Assembly (NCBI RefSeq): GCF_018100925.1
Contig: NZ_JAGJEH010000003.1
Coordinates: 558,001 to 622,000, forward strand
From: Pseudoalteromonas luteoviolacea
Lineage (GTDB): Bacteria > Pseudomonadota > Gammaproteobacteria > Enterobacterales > Alteromonadaceae
Reading direction: 5' to 3'
Length of the DNA stretch: 64,000 bases
A program made the translations under genes and the position numbers. How positions within the stretch are numbered: the stretch's first letter is position 1; every line of letters begins with the position of its first letter. A model generated the notes under the pieces. The model was given only the letters and a program-made list of their open reading frames with translations. It made no database searches and was not told where the DNA came from. Of this stretch, positions 29,596 through 38,990 are shown piece by piece.

Positions 29596-29757
29596 GCAAT
29601 TTCCCCTTTTGTATAGAAGGCTGTTATATAAGCAAATATTTTGCGTTTAAAAGCTTATGGTTTTCTGAAAAATAGTTTTAATTGGCTGAACAAGATTGAC
29701 TTTAACCTGAACATGGTTACCTTTGGGTTGAGCCGAATATGACAACAAGGTTGAAAG

Positions 29758-31851
29758 ATGGATCGTGAAAACACTGCTGTTGATGACAGCCCAATACATG
29801 CTAGTACACAAACAACCACCCGCTTTCAATTTGCCCATTGGCAATTTTTCAATGACAAAGATGAACTGCATGATATGCAAGCACAGTCTGTGACTAAATT
29901 AGAGCCACAAGTTGCCCGCCTGTTGACTCTCTTGATCGCACAGCAGGGCCAAGTCCTTACCAAGGAAACACTGAACAAGTTGTTATGGCCAGATACCATT
30001 GTAGAAGCCAATAGCCTTTATCAATTGTTAACCAAACTCAGAAAAGAGTTGCAGGACAATGCCAAGAACCCAAAGTACATTAAAACCGTACCTAAAAAAG
30101 GTTACTTGTTTTTACCTTCTGTGTCACCGATAGAGACATTGGAGCAAGCGACACTGGTTGCCACTCAAAATTTGGTTACCACGAGTCAGATACCTAGCTC
30201 AAAAACAAACCTATACAAATGTATGCAGTTACTGATGGCAAAAAAGCGCAACTGGGCACTGACACTGTGTGCAGGTGCCTGCTTTAGCACCATTGCATTT
30301 TTATCTTCCGCACCGGATACAATAGAACCAACACAATATGAGCGTGAAGATATTACCTATGAATTAGGTGTCGAGTTTAATGTCGCCGCACATATGCAAC
30401 ATGATTTGCTAGCTTATATTGAGCAATTTAATACCTTAAAAATCACGACCAAAGCAGGCCAAAATCAATATTCTCAAACTTTTGATACCCGTATTGCCCA
30501 CCCAACTTGGCACCCGGATAAAACAAAGTTGGCATTTTGGCAGTATCAAAATGATATGTGCGTTTTGCATATCAGTGATGAACAAGCACGCAGTATACAC
30601 AGCAGCACGCCCATCCCATGTCACTTGATTCGCCCACCTGTTTGGCAATCTGATAACGAATTGATCTTAACCGTTAGTGACAAAACAGGTAACAGCGCTT
30701 ACTTATATCGTATTGAACAACAACAGCTAGTCAAAATCCCCTTACCCCAAAAATCAGATGAGAGCTATATTGGCGCAATCCGCGCCTGGGAAGATCAAGT
30801 TTACTATGTCATTGTCGATGCCGACCATCATTCGCGGCTGGTCAGCTTGGATGGCAACATTCATATGACTTGGCCTTACCCTCTTTGGTTATTTAACTTC
30901 GATCCAGCCAAACAAAGTATTGTCAGTAACGATGGTAGCGCTCACCATAATTTAGTCGCGAAATTGAGAAGCGGCCAAACTTACCCTGTTTTTGCTACAT
31001 CGCAAGGGATGTTTACAAATTTGTCTATTGATAAAAATGGAGACATATATACAGCAGCGGAAACCTGGCAAGTGAATATTCGAGATCAAGATAACCTGCC
31101 CATTTTTTCTAGCTCCAGTCATGACTTTCTCCCCGTGACGAATCCATTAGGTGAAACCGTCTTTATGTCACGTCGAACAGGTCAATGTGAGATTTACTTG
31201 CACGCGAACAACCAAGTAAAGCAACTTTCTTTCCATAAGGGATACAAATACGTTAACTTTTTAGCCTGGGATCCGCTATTTAGTAAGATCCTTTCAAATC
31301 GAGACAACGAATTAGTACTTTATAATCGAGAAGATGTCCTAGTTAGCTTTAACAGTCAGCATACCAGCGCTCCCCATCAATTTGGCTGGCTTGACGCGCA
31401 AAATATTTGGTCCAGTGATACAGAGTTTGTACACACCTTTAACTTGGATGGAGATCTGCTGAGAAAAACCAAGTTTGCTTCTGATTTTTTAATTTTTGAT
31501 ACCAAACAACAGCTCTGGATAGTGCTACAGGGCAACACACTATTTCAATCACAATCGCTGACCAACTTCAACGCGCATAAACAACTTGTATCAGAGCTAC
31601 CCAGCGATGCCGTGCACATGATTAAAAATCCACGGTTGATTAATGATACGCTTTATTGGCAATCTACTTGGTCAAAAACAGACATCATCTGGAAATTGCC
31701 GTTAACGGCACCACACCAAGTCACAAAATTAAAGCAGGAGCCTCTAATTTGGCACTATGATATTGCTCCGGATGGCGCACTAAGAGTTGCTAAAATGGAG
31801 TCTGTTGAAGCGGATATAAAACGCATTAAACCTCAACCGAAAAAAACCTGA
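29758..31851 (+). CDS. ToxR/CadC-type membrane regulator with periplasmic propeller
   Basis: This 697-residue protein has a cytoplasmic OmpR-type winged-helix domain (about 22-120; KLEPQVARLLTLLIAQQGQ and LTKETLNKLLWPDTIV), one membrane helix (about 165-184) and a large periplasmic region (190-697) whose repeating strands look like a TolB/WD40-type beta-propeller. Such proteins bind DNA while anchored in the membrane and sense an extracytoplasmic signal. Candidate targets are the divergent DUF5916 gene and the two genes downstream on the same strand. The signal is unknown. Confidence 0.85.
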   Translation: MDRENTAVDDSPIHASTQTTTRFQFAHWQFFNDKDELHDMQAQSVTKLEPQVARLLTLLIAQQGQVLTKETLNKLLWPDTIVEANSLYQLLTKLRKELQDNAKNPKYIKTVPKKGYLFLPSVSPIETLEQATLVATQNLVTTSQIPSSKTNLYKCMQLLMAKKRNWALTLCAGACFSTIAFLSSAPDTIEPTQYEREDITYELGVEFNVAAHMQHDLLAYIEQFNTLKITTKAGQNQYSQTFDTRIAHPTWHPDKTKLAFWQYQNDMCVLHISDEQARSIHSSTPIPCHLIRPPVWQSDNELILTVSDKTGNSAYLYRIEQQQLVKIPLPQKSDESYIGAIRAWEDQVYYVIVDADHHSRLVSLDGNIHMTWPYPLWLFNFDPAKQSIVSNDGSAHHNLVAKLRSGQTYPVFATSQGMFTNLSIDKNGDIYTAAETWQVNIRDQDNLPIFSSSSHDFLPVTNPLGETVFMSRRTGQCEIYLHANNQVKQLSFHKGYKYVNFLAWDPLFSKILSNRDNELVLYNREDVLVSFNSQHTSAPHQFGWLDAQNIWSSDTEFVHTFNLDGDLLRKTKFASDFLIFDTKQQLWIVLQGNTLFQSQSLTNFNAHKQLVSELPSDAVHMIKNPRLINDTLYWQSTWSKTDIIWKLPLTAPHQVTKLKQEPLIWHYDIAPDGALRVAKMESVEADIKRIKPQPKKT

Positions 31852-31864
31852 CAAAAAAACCTTT

Positions 31865-31888
31865 AAGCCAGCTGCAATCAGCTGGCTT
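31865..31888 (+). terminator. Hairpin after the regulator
   Basis: A perfect 10-bp stem (AAGCCAGCTG/CAGCTGGCTT, loop CAAT) lies 14 bases after the regulator stop. There is no T-run, so it is a weak terminator or an RNA-stabilising structure. Confidence 0.5.
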
Positions 31889-31989
31889 GATAAACTTACA
31901 AATCAGTATAATCCAATCCCATTCTCCACAATCATTCCACTTTTTCATGATAAAAATATCGCGATGTAATTAAAAATAGTGAAATATAC

Positions 31990-33915
31990 ATGATGCGCTC
32001 TAAGTATTTGGTACTATCCATGCCATTTTTGCTCACTGCCTGTTTAGATAGCAGTGACAACCGACTCGATATCATAACGCCCGAAGAAACCGTGCAAGTT
32101 GACACAGTGCCTAATGTCGCGTTAACTGAGATCAAAACACCCCAACATACTCTTTACCAACCAGGCCAACCTATCTCACTGGACTATTCAATTAGCTCAG
32201 AGTTGTTAGAGACTCAAAACATTGGTGTTACCTTTATGGCAATTCCAAAAGACAAAGTCGCGCAGCTTGAAACAGAAGATAAACCCGAAGGTTTTAACCT
32301 TGGAGTTCATCACATTGCTCAACTAGAGTCAGGTGCACAAAGCTTCACTGCATCTTTAATGTTTCCAAACCAGCAAATGCCAAGTGGAGAATACTTAATC
32401 GGTGCGTATGTCGACAGTGCAAAAATAATTGTCGATGAAGCAAACCTAGACGACAACCGCTCACGCGGCCATGCAGACAATGATTTAGTCACCTATGCTC
32501 AAATCACCATGGATGCCGCTCATTATCATGACTTCGTCCTCGATAAAGCCACTGTTGGTGACGGCTTTGCGATGTTTCCAGATATAGGGCAGCGCGAAAC
32601 TGAGTCTGAAGGTAACCCTAGCCAAAAACACTCTGATATCATCGGTCATATCGACGCCAGCAAATTTGGTAACACTGCAAATGCAGCCGATGTGAGCGCT
32701 GAAATCATCATTGAAGACCAAGCGTACACCGCGCACTTTTGGCAAGAAGGCAAAGAGCATTACGCTGAAAAAATGCGTATTACATTTGCCCAATTTGAGC
32801 AAAGCCATTACTTCCCATATGACATTGCCATCAATGGTGCTCTTTTACATAAAATCCAGCAGGCATTTGATCCAAATTCGAGCGAGAATACCTTGGATAT
32901 TCGCTTTACACTCCACGATACCTCAGAATTTGATGAAGCTGATACCAGCAATAACTCCTTCACACTTGAAGTCCCATATAGCCTGTACCAAGATACAACG
33001 CCAAGTGATGAGCTGCTCAAAAAGCATAATTTACCAACCAACACCACAGCATCAAATCGCGCCGCTCGTAGCGCTCCTACAGATGAAATGGGGCTGACCA
33101 TCAGTCAACAAACCTCAGATCAGTTTGTGCTTCTAGACCTGTTTGGCAACACCTATGGTGATAAGTCCAAAGTTGCCGTTGTGCCTAGTTTCTTGTCACT
33201 TATCATTCTAAAAGCTACTGACGGAGGGTATGCATGGGCATCATCTGGTGGTGGTTTCGATTTGTACATGTTTGATGACAGCGTCAGTCTATTTTCCGCT
33301 GGAGCCAGTGGTATTGCCGACGGGGCAAATGGCACTCTTAGCTACTCAATGGGTGTATCTCTATTAGGCAAGTCTTTAATTGCTGAATCAGACTCTGTTA
33401 CAGCATTGGATGAAAGCTTTAAACATGACTGGAGCGAGGAACAGAAACTATTTTCGACCACCTTTACTATAGCCATTGTTCCTGTCAGCGTGTCCGCTGG
33501 TATCAAGGGAGAAGTTGGTGTTGGTACGGAGCTAAAATATGCAGATCAACGCTTTAGCATTGGCGGCGATATACTTACTGCAAGCTTAGACGCCTATGCT
33601 ACAGCAGGCATAGATTTGTTGATTGCCAGTGGTGGCATCGGCATCGACTTTTTAATTATTTCGGAGACTCTGTCTGCCACTGCCTACACAGACATCAGCA
33701 AAGCTATCAGCGATTCAGAGATAACCTACGGCATTGATGTCAGCAATCACATGAAAGCCATCGAAGGTGAACTCTACCTGTGGGTTAAATATCCAGGCTA
33801 TGAATTCTGTTGTTCATTCCCAACCAAAACAGCAACAAAAACCCTCTATGACACAGGTGCTTTGTATAATAAAACATGGCAAATGCTGGACTATAGCGAC
33901 AGTTTTAAATTTTAA
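31990..33915 (+). CDS. Large lipoprotein with CARDB-like and beta-rich domains
   Basis: This 641-residue lipoprotein (lipobox LTAC, about residue 18) is not confidently assigned. The first half has Ig-like segments ending in acidic-Asn motifs (DEANLDDNRS, DEADTSNNS) typical of CARDB-type adhesion modules. The second half (about 375-640) is almost all beta strand with small and hydrophobic residues (VSVSAGIKGEVGVGTELK, AYATAGIDLLIASGGIG), which could line a lipid or hydrophobic cavity, and ends with a Cys pair (CCSF). A HEAT-repeat protein follows after 11 bases, so the two are probably an operon. Function unknown. Confidence 0.6.
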   Translation: MMRSKYLVLSMPFLLTACLDSSDNRLDIITPEETVQVDTVPNVALTEIKTPQHTLYQPGQPISLDYSISSELLETQNIGVTFMAIPKDKVAQLETEDKPEGFNLGVHHIAQLESGAQSFTASLMFPNQQMPSGEYLIGAYVDSAKIIVDEANLDDNRSRGHADNDLVTYAQITMDAAHYHDFVLDKATVGDGFAMFPDIGQRETESEGNPSQKHSDIIGHIDASKFGNTANAADVSAEIIIEDQAYTAHFWQEGKEHYAEKMRITFAQFEQSHYFPYDIAINGALLHKIQQAFDPNSSENTLDIRFTLHDTSEFDEADTSNNSFTLEVPYSLYQDTTPSDELLKKHNLPTNTTASNRAARSAPTDEMGLTISQQTSDQFVLLDLFGNTYGDKSKVAVVPSFLSLIILKATDGGYAWASSGGGFDLYMFDDSVSLFSAGASGIADGANGTLSYSMGVSLLGKSLIAESDSVTALDESFKHDWSEEQKLFSTTFTIAIVPVSVSAGIKGEVGVGTELKYADQRFSIGGDILTASLDAYATAGIDLLIASGGIGIDFLIISETLSATAYTDISKAISDSEITYGIDVSNHMKAIEGELYLWVKYPGYEFCCSFPTKTATKTLYDTGALYNKTWQMLDYSDSFKF

Positions 33916-33926
33916 CCGAGTAAAGT

Positions 33927-35660
33927 ATGAAACGGGCAACCCCTTTATTACTTTGCACATTAACACTGCCATTTGGCAGTGTTAATGCCAGCCAAGAGTG
34001 CGCGCGCTGGGGCGAATTTTCTACGCATGCAAGTACAAATATGACCACTCTCAATGTACCAAGTCAAAATAAGCTCTCTGTTACTGGTGATCTAGTTTTC
34101 AGGCCACTGCTCAAAGACGAAAAATTTTATTGGCTAGGCTTGCAGCTGTCGTCTGCTGAATTACAGTTGGACAACACCCCAATTCAAGCTCAATACTATC
34201 GCGTTCCTTTTGCGGTCAAAATCGCTGCAACATCCGGTGATATTTTAGATTACCACTTTGGTGCCAAGCTTAAACCAGAAGATGAACAAAAACTGATGGC
34301 AATTTACCAACAGTTTCATATTGAACATCTCCAGAAATATGACTTGCAGTCACCAAAAATTATTCAAGAAAGTGACAATTTAGGTCGCTATCGAGTTCGA
34401 TATCAGACGCTGGCTAACAGCGCCGTGCAAAAACAAAAACTCGATTACACTCTAACTACCCAAGGCACCCAGCTATTTGCATTTAAGAAGCCGAAAATAA
34501 AACAAGATTTATTCACCTTCAAGACCTCAAAGTGCTGGATAAGTGAACTGCAAGGGTATAATAATACCGTCGTTGAAAGTGATAAGGGCGATATCAATAT
34601 CAATGTTTCTCAAACCATTCGCTATAGGCAGAAACAAGCTCCTATCCCCACCAACATTGCTTTAATGTCTTTGCCACTTTCACCAGCTAAATGGCCGATA
34701 TTGCCACTAAATAGTGTTTATCCAAAACCACGTCCAGTACCACTAGATAATGCTAAGATATTTACCCAGTTATTGTTACAAAAAGATCTGCAAGCTCTAT
34801 CAAGCGACGCCCTCTTACAGTTGCTATATGACAATCAAATTTACTTGAGCACGCTGCACAATTTGATCAAACAAGGGGCATTTGCAGACAAACAGCTGAG
34901 TCGTTTATTGCTAATGATAGGAAAGAGCGACTTTGACTATGCCCATCAATTACTGACGGATCTATATCTCGACACAGAACTGGATGCCAACCAGCGCTTT
35001 CGCAGTTTAATGGCGCTCAAATACAGTGAACAACCTCTGTCGGCTGAGCTAGTAGATAAGCTTTACAGCCACATCGATAGTTCCGAGTTAACCGCAATCG
35101 ATGAAAAACTCGCGCGCACAGCGCTGATGGTGCTCGGCGTAATAGCGAGCAATCAAACGGGCAGTGAGTTTGCGCAATCACTGACTGAATCATTGGCTGA
35201 TAGGCTCATCACCACACGAGATAATAAAAAGCAGGCAACCTTGTTAACTGCACTGGGGAACAGTGCCGATCCAACACACCAAGAAAGCATCTCAAAGTTT
35301 TTGCGCAGCGATGATGCTAAGCTCCGCGCAACGGCAGCACAAGCCCTGGGCAATATGCCCAATGAGATCAGTTTGGGTTACTTAGAAAAGTCACTGCAAA
35401 GAGAATCTGATCAGCAGACACAGCAAGCATTGCTATCTGCAATGGGTAATAATCAGCTAAATGAAACTCAAGTTAACAAAGTGATTCTGTTTGCGCAAAA
35501 ACAGCAAGACAACACTGTCCGCGTCGCTGCAATCAATGCTGCTGCGAAACAAATTGGCCACAATCAAGACGTAGTCGACAAACTCAAGCCACTACTTAAG
35601 CAGGAGCGTGACCAACAAGTGCTCAGAGCGCTTATGAGCGCGATTCACGGTAATAACTAA
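33927..35660 (+). CDS. Secreted HEAT-repeat protein with vitellogenin-like layout
   Basis: This 577-residue protein has a signal peptide (about 1-22), a beta-rich N-terminal domain (about 25-240) and an alpha-helical HEAT-type C-terminal domain (about 275-577; for example LRATAAQALGNMPNEISLGY and VRVAAINAAAKQIG). A beta domain followed by a helical superhelix is the layout of the N-terminal half of eukaryotic large lipid transfer proteins (vitellogenin, MTP); the segment PFAVKIAATSGDILDYHFGA resembles their strand pattern, but this is a visual judgement. The HEAT repeats are the firm part. It is 11 bases downstream of the lipoprotein gene. Confidence 0.6.
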   Translation: MKRATPLLLCTLTLPFGSVNASQECARWGEFSTHASTNMTTLNVPSQNKLSVTGDLVFRPLLKDEKFYWLGLQLSSAELQLDNTPIQAQYYRVPFAVKIAATSGDILDYHFGAKLKPEDEQKLMAIYQQFHIEHLQKYDLQSPKIIQESDNLGRYRVRYQTLANSAVQKQKLDYTLTTQGTQLFAFKKPKIKQDLFTFKTSKCWISELQGYNNTVVESDKGDININVSQTIRYRQKQAPIPTNIALMSLPLSPAKWPILPLNSVYPKPRPVPLDNAKIFTQLLLQKDLQALSSDALLQLLYDNQIYLSTLHNLIKQGAFADKQLSRLLLMIGKSDFDYAHQLLTDLYLDTELDANQRFRSLMALKYSEQPLSAELVDKLYSHIDSSELTAIDEKLARTALMVLGVIASNQTGSEFAQSLTESLADRLITTRDNKKQATLLTALGNSADPTHQESISKFLRSDDAKLRATAAQALGNMPNEISLGYLEKSLQRESDQQTQQALLSAMGNNQLNETQVNKVILFAQKQQDNTVRVAAINAAAKQIGHNQDVVDKLKPLLKQERDQQVLRALMSAIHGNN

Positions 35661-35666
35661 TACAAC

Positions 35667-35688
35667 AAAGGGCATGGATGCTCTTTTT
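35667..35688 (+). terminator. Terminator after the HEAT-repeat gene
   Basis: An AAAGGGCA/TGCTCTTT stem (one G-U pair, loop TGGA) runs into a T-rich stretch, starting 7 bases after the stop. Confidence 0.7.
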
Positions 35689-35866
35689 CTCTTAGCCCTC
35701 ACCAATCACCCTTTAAGGCCAACGAAAACCAATCTACTGGTAAATAGTAAAAATACAATCAAAAATCAAATATATAGATTAGGAAAAAGTGATCTGGAAA
35801 AATAAAAAAGGGAGCAAGAAATTCAGATATTTATAAGAAGAAATAGAGAATGCATTGAGACATAAA

Positions 35867-35943
35867 TGGCGGAGTGGACGGGACTCGAACCCGCGACCCC
35901 CGGCGTGACAGGCCGGTATTCTAACCAACTGAACTACCACTCC
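35867..35943 (-). tRNA. tRNA-Asp(GUC), copy 1 (last in the transcript)
   Basis: 77 bases including an encoded 3' CCA. The anticodon GTC sits in CCTGTCACG and the T-loop is GTTCGAGTC; the sequence is close to E. coli tRNA-Asp. Its flanks share only a weak 5-base complement (ACATA 35860-35864 / TATGT 35951-35955). About 200 bases separate it from the HEAT-repeat gene, and they contain a T-rich stretch on this strand but no clear terminator. Confidence 0.99.
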
Positions 35944-35977
35944 GCAGTGGTATGTATATGTTCTTTAAGATATCAAA

Positions 35978-36054
35978 TGGCGGAGTGGACGGGACTCGAA
36001 CCCGCGACCCCCGGCGTGACAGGCCGGTATTCTAACCAACTGAACTACCACTCC
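35978..36054 (-). tRNA. tRNA-Asp(GUC), copy 2
   Basis: Identical to copy 1. The flanks AAGATATC (35967-35974) and GATATCTT (36060-36067) are perfectly complementary and would extend the acceptor stem in the precursor. Confidence 0.99.
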
Positions 36055-36078
36055 GCAGAGATATCTTTTTACGCTAAA

Positions 36079-36155
36079 TGGCGGAGTGGACGGGACTCGA
36101 ACCCGCGACCCCCGGCGTGACAGGCCGGTATTCTAACCAACTGAACTACCACTCC
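36079..36155 (-). tRNA. tRNA-Asp(GUC), copy 3
   Basis: Identical to copy 1. The flanks TACGCT (36070-36075) and AGCGTA (36162-36167) are complementary. Confidence 0.99.
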
Positions 36156-36204
36156 GCAGTAAGCGTATTGTCATATTTTTTTGCTAAAACACTATAAAGC
36201 CAAA

Positions 36205-36281
36205 TGGCGGAGTGGACGGGACTCGAACCCGCGACCCCCGGCGTGACAGGCCGGTATTCTAACCAACTGAACTACCACTCC
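36205..36281 (-). tRNA. tRNA-Asp(GUC), copy 4
   Basis: Identical to copy 1. The flanks GCTAAAACACT (36183-36193) and AGTGATTTAGC (36283-36293) pair at 10 of 11 positions. Confidence 0.99.
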
Positions 36282-36310
36282 AAGTGATTTAGCTTGCTTC
36301 TTTAATTAAA

Positions 36311-36387
36311 TGGCGGAGTGGACGGGACTCGAACCCGCGACCCCCGGCGTGACAGGCCGGTATTCTAACCAACTGAACTACCACTCC
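36311..36387 (-). tRNA. tRNA-Asp(GUC), copy 5
   Basis: Identical to copy 1. The flanks TTGCTTCTTT (36294-36303) and AAAGAAGCAA (36388-36397) pair perfectly over 10 bases. Confidence 0.99.
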
Positions 36388-36418
36388 AAAGAAGCAATGC
36401 ACATAGTGTGTAAGCGGT

Positions 36419-36495
36419 TGGCGGAGTGGACGGGACTCGAACCCGCGACCCCCGGCGTGACAGGCCGGTATTCTAACCAACTGAACTACCACTCC
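36419..36495 (-). tRNA. tRNA-Asp(GUC), copy 6
   Basis: Identical to copy 1. The flanks TGTAAGC (36409-36415) and GCTTACA (36497-36503) are complementary. Confidence 0.99.
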
Positions 36496-36521
36496 AGCTT
36501 ACATCGCAATACAAAATTAAA

Positions 36522-36598
36522 TGGCGGAGTGGACGGGACTCGAACCCGCGACCCCCGGCGTGACAGGCCGGTATTCTAACCAACTGAACTACCACTCC
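36522..36598 (-). tRNA. tRNA-Asp(GUC), copy 7 (first in the transcript)
   Basis: Identical to copy 1. The flanks TACAAA (36510-36515) and TTTGTA (36607-36612) are complementary. It lies closest to the array promoter. Confidence 0.99.
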
Positions 36599-36649
36599 GC
36601 GATAACTTTGTATCTCACTGACAAGGTGTGCTCCCTGACAGCGGCGTGA

Positions 36650-36678
36650 ATAATACGAATGACCCCTTTCAGAGTCAA
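36650..36678 (-). promoter_or_regulatory. Strong stable-RNA promoter of the tRNA-Asp array
   Basis: On the minus strand TTGACT (36678-36673) and TATTAT (36655-36650) are separated by exactly 17 bases. Upstream lie A/T tracts that look like an UP element (36680-36715), and the -10 box is followed by a GC-rich discriminator (CACGCCGC). These are marks of growth-rate and ppGpp-controlled stable RNA promoters. Confidence 0.8.
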
Positions 36679-36819
36679 CTATTTTTTTGAAAAAAACTGT
36701 ATTTTTAACGAGAAATGCCGTTACTCGATGAAAATTACGTCACCTTGTATAGAACTCAATCAAAAATGTAACCTTGCGATATATGCTCACATAGCATTGC
36801 CGCAATAATTTGTATCTAT

Positions 36820-38187
36820 TTATCGTTTGTCTTCAGACATAGATAAATTTAACACATCGCCTGAATCAGAATCTTTATCCGCAGCCTTTTGCTCTTCTTC
36901 ATCTAACTCATCAATATCCATTTGTGGCTTCTTCTTTAAAAACGGTATTGAAGTAGGTAATGGAATCGAGAATTTGATCGGTTTCTTTTGCACTAATACT
37001 CGAATTGCCAACCAACCAAGCAATAACACCAACAAATTGCCAACCAATACAATTGAGACGATTAAGCCCGTATTGGTTTCTGGCTCTTTCGGCTCTGGTT
37101 CACCCAAGAGCTCAGCAGGTGAAATGGGCTTCGTCAGCTCAGGTACCTTTTCGATGGGGCGTTCAATCTCAAAGTTATAATCAGGGATCGCCGCCATAAA
37201 CTCACGACCATTGATATTTTCCCCAAACGCAGACAATTGAATGCTGTAACGACCCCAATCATAGTTTTTTATTTGCAACTGACGATAAAAGCGTTCAGCT
37301 TCATTGAGGGTAAACAATTGCTCTTCACCATTTGGGTATAAAATTTTTCCCTGCAAGATAACGGTTTCTGGCTTAACAATTTCTCGGTCCAATTTGATAA
37401 GCAGTTCATGCTCGAACTCTTCGTCATCGGCCAATTGCAGCTCAAAGCTAAATGGTGGCTCTGCAATGACAATTGGGTCTTTAACAACTCGCCTTTTTAA
37501 AATGGGAGTTTCAATAAAAAACTCGGGTTGCCATTCCCCAGCTGGAAAAACCAGCTTAAATTCGCCAGTAAATACCCCATCAAGAGGGCGTTCGTCGAAA
37601 TCGCGGCCATCATCTTTAAATTCAGTGACACTTTGAGTACCCGCGCCAAAATTAGCATACTGCTCGTTATTGGTACTTACAAATTCAACGTATAGAGTGA
37701 CAACATCGCGAAAATATCCGACATCAATTGGCTTACCATCATTGGTTACCCGCCCGTTCACCTTTAGCATTTCACCGCGAAACAACATAGGTGGTAAAGG
37801 TTCTACAGCCAGCTCAATCTCTCCAAGCACCATGATCCGGCTATCTTTTAGGATCTGCCCTAGTACCTGCCAAGGGCCAGGCATAGGTTTATCTATAATG
37901 ATGAGGTCATAGCTGATTTCGTCGTACCACTCCAATGCCTCATCCTTAACGGCATGAATAGAATAAATCTTGCTGCCATCAGGCCGAACCAGCACAACAG
38001 CGGGGGCGCCAGGAGCGCGAAAGAAAAGTAATGTAATTTTGTCGACATTGTGGTCAATTCGAAATCGATTGTCTAGCAGTGGAATTTCATTTGATACACC
38101 ATCGCGTTTAAGTACGGTTATATCTGGTGTTTCAGCGTAAGCTTGCCAACCTACAATTATTAACAACACTGCTAAGCAAATTCGCAT
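36820..38187 (-). CDS. TIGR03503-family membrane protein
   Basis: This 455-residue protein has a signal peptide (cleavage near AYA, residue 18), a periplasmic part with Ig-like beta segments (about 20-340), a membrane helix near 385-410 and a short acidic, lysine-containing cytoplasmic tail. It belongs to the TIGR03503 family of Alteromonadales and Vibrionales, whose function is unknown; a segment with PLDGVFTGEFKLVFPAGEW is characteristic. The start has GAGGT upstream. It begins 13 bases after the dnaQ stop, so both probably form one transcript. Confidence 0.78.
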   Translation of the reverse strand: MRICLAVLLIIVGWQAYAETPDITVLKRDGVSNEIPLLDNRFRIDHNVDKITLLFFRAPGAPAVVLVRPDGSKIYSIHAVKDEALEWYDEISYDLIIIDKPMPGPWQVLGQILKDSRIMVLGEIELAVEPLPPMLFRGEMLKVNGRVTNDGKPIDVGYFRDVVTLYVEFVSTNNEQYANFGAGTQSVTEFKDDGRDFDERPLDGVFTGEFKLVFPAGEWQPEFFIETPILKRRVVKDPIVIAEPPFSFELQLADDEEFEHELLIKLDREIVKPETVILQGKILYPNGEEQLFTLNEAERFYRQLQIKNYDWGRYSIQLSAFGENINGREFMAAIPDYNFEIERPIEKVPELTKPISPAELLGEPEPKEPETNTGLIVSIVLVGNLLVLLLGWLAIRVLVQKKPIKFSIPLPTSIPFLKKKPQMDIDELDEEEQKAADKDSDSGDVLNLSMSEDKR

Positions 38188-38200
38188 TTATGTTACCTCG

Positions 38201-38911
38201 TTATTGTTGCCATAGGCTTTGTCCACATGCCTTGTTGACGATTTCCATCCTATCTTGATGTGCCTGCTCTTCTTCTTCACTTGCATGGATCACGCGCAAC
38301 TTAGGCCTATCTGCAGCCAGTCGCCGGATCCCACCTGAATTTTCCTGTTGCCCGCCTTCAAGTTGCTGAGCAAGATTGAGCTTTTTCTGCCCACCAGTCA
38401 TTGCTAAATAAACATCTGATAAAATCTCAGAATCCAGCAATGCGCCGTGAAGAGTACGCTTTGAGTTATCTATATCATAACGTCGACATAAGGCATCAAG
38501 ACTGTTCTTTTGACCAGGATGCAACTTACGCGCCATTACTAATGTATCAAGCACTTCACATACATCATTTGTGGTAGGAAACCCTTGATTCAACATCGCA
38601 AATTCGTGATCCATAAAACCGACGTCGAACGGAGCATTGTGAATGACTAACTCAGCCCCTTCAATATAGTCTAGAAACTCTTGAGCAACTTGGTGAAAGT
38701 ATGGTTTACCACGCAAAAATTCATTTGTAATACCGTGAACATCAATGGCTTCTTCTTCGATGTCTCTTTGCGGATTGATATAGACATGAAAATTATTGCC
38801 CGTAAGACGCCTGTTAACCAATTCAACACATCCAATTTCGATGATCCTATGTCCGGCCTTGGGATCGATGCCGGTGGTTTCTGTATCCAGAACTATCTGA
38901 CGGTTTACCAT
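38201..38911 (-). CDS. dnaQ: DNA polymerase III epsilon subunit
   Basis: DnaQ is the 3'-5' proofreading exonuclease of the replicative polymerase. ExoI is VLDTETTG (Asp9, Glu11), ExoII lies in VIHNAPFDVGFMDHEF and ExoIII includes the His-Asp region RTLHGALLDSEILSDVY. The C-terminal tail that binds the alpha subunit is present; length 236 residues. In E. coli dnaQ is divergent from the adjacent rnhA and is followed by tRNA-Asp. Here the tRNA-Asp genes follow after TIGR03503, but rnhA is 7.3 kb away. Confidence 0.97.
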   Translation of the reverse strand: MVNRQIVLDTETTGIDPKAGHRIIEIGCVELVNRRLTGNNFHVYINPQRDIEEEAIDVHGITNEFLRGKPYFHQVAQEFLDYIEGAELVIHNAPFDVGFMDHEFAMLNQGFPTTNDVCEVLDTLVMARKLHPGQKNSLDALCRRYDIDNSKRTLHGALLDSEILSDVYLAMTGGQKKLNLAQQLEGGQQENSGGIRRLAADRPKLRVIHASEEEEQAHQDRMEIVNKACGQSLWQQ

Positions 38912-38990
38912 GGTTTATGATCTCTGTAATTCATTTCTCAGTTCAAGTGCCCATATTAACCCACTTTTAGGTTTATTACATAGCCCTCAA

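Noticed and set aside
29703..29719. TAACC-N7-GGTTA repeat upstream of the regulator at 29758 as an operator
   Set aside because: The arms are only five bases and the spacing does not match the TATC direct repeat seen at the second regulator.
35866..36579. Open frames reading MAEWTGLEPATPGVTGRY or VVQLVRIPACHAGGRGFESR
   Set aside because: These are well-known false proteins made by translating tRNA genes; the seven tRNA-Asp genes account for them.
35867..36598. Integration site of a mobile element at the tRNA genes
   Set aside because: No integrase, attachment duplication or phage gene is adjacent, and each tRNA is intact.
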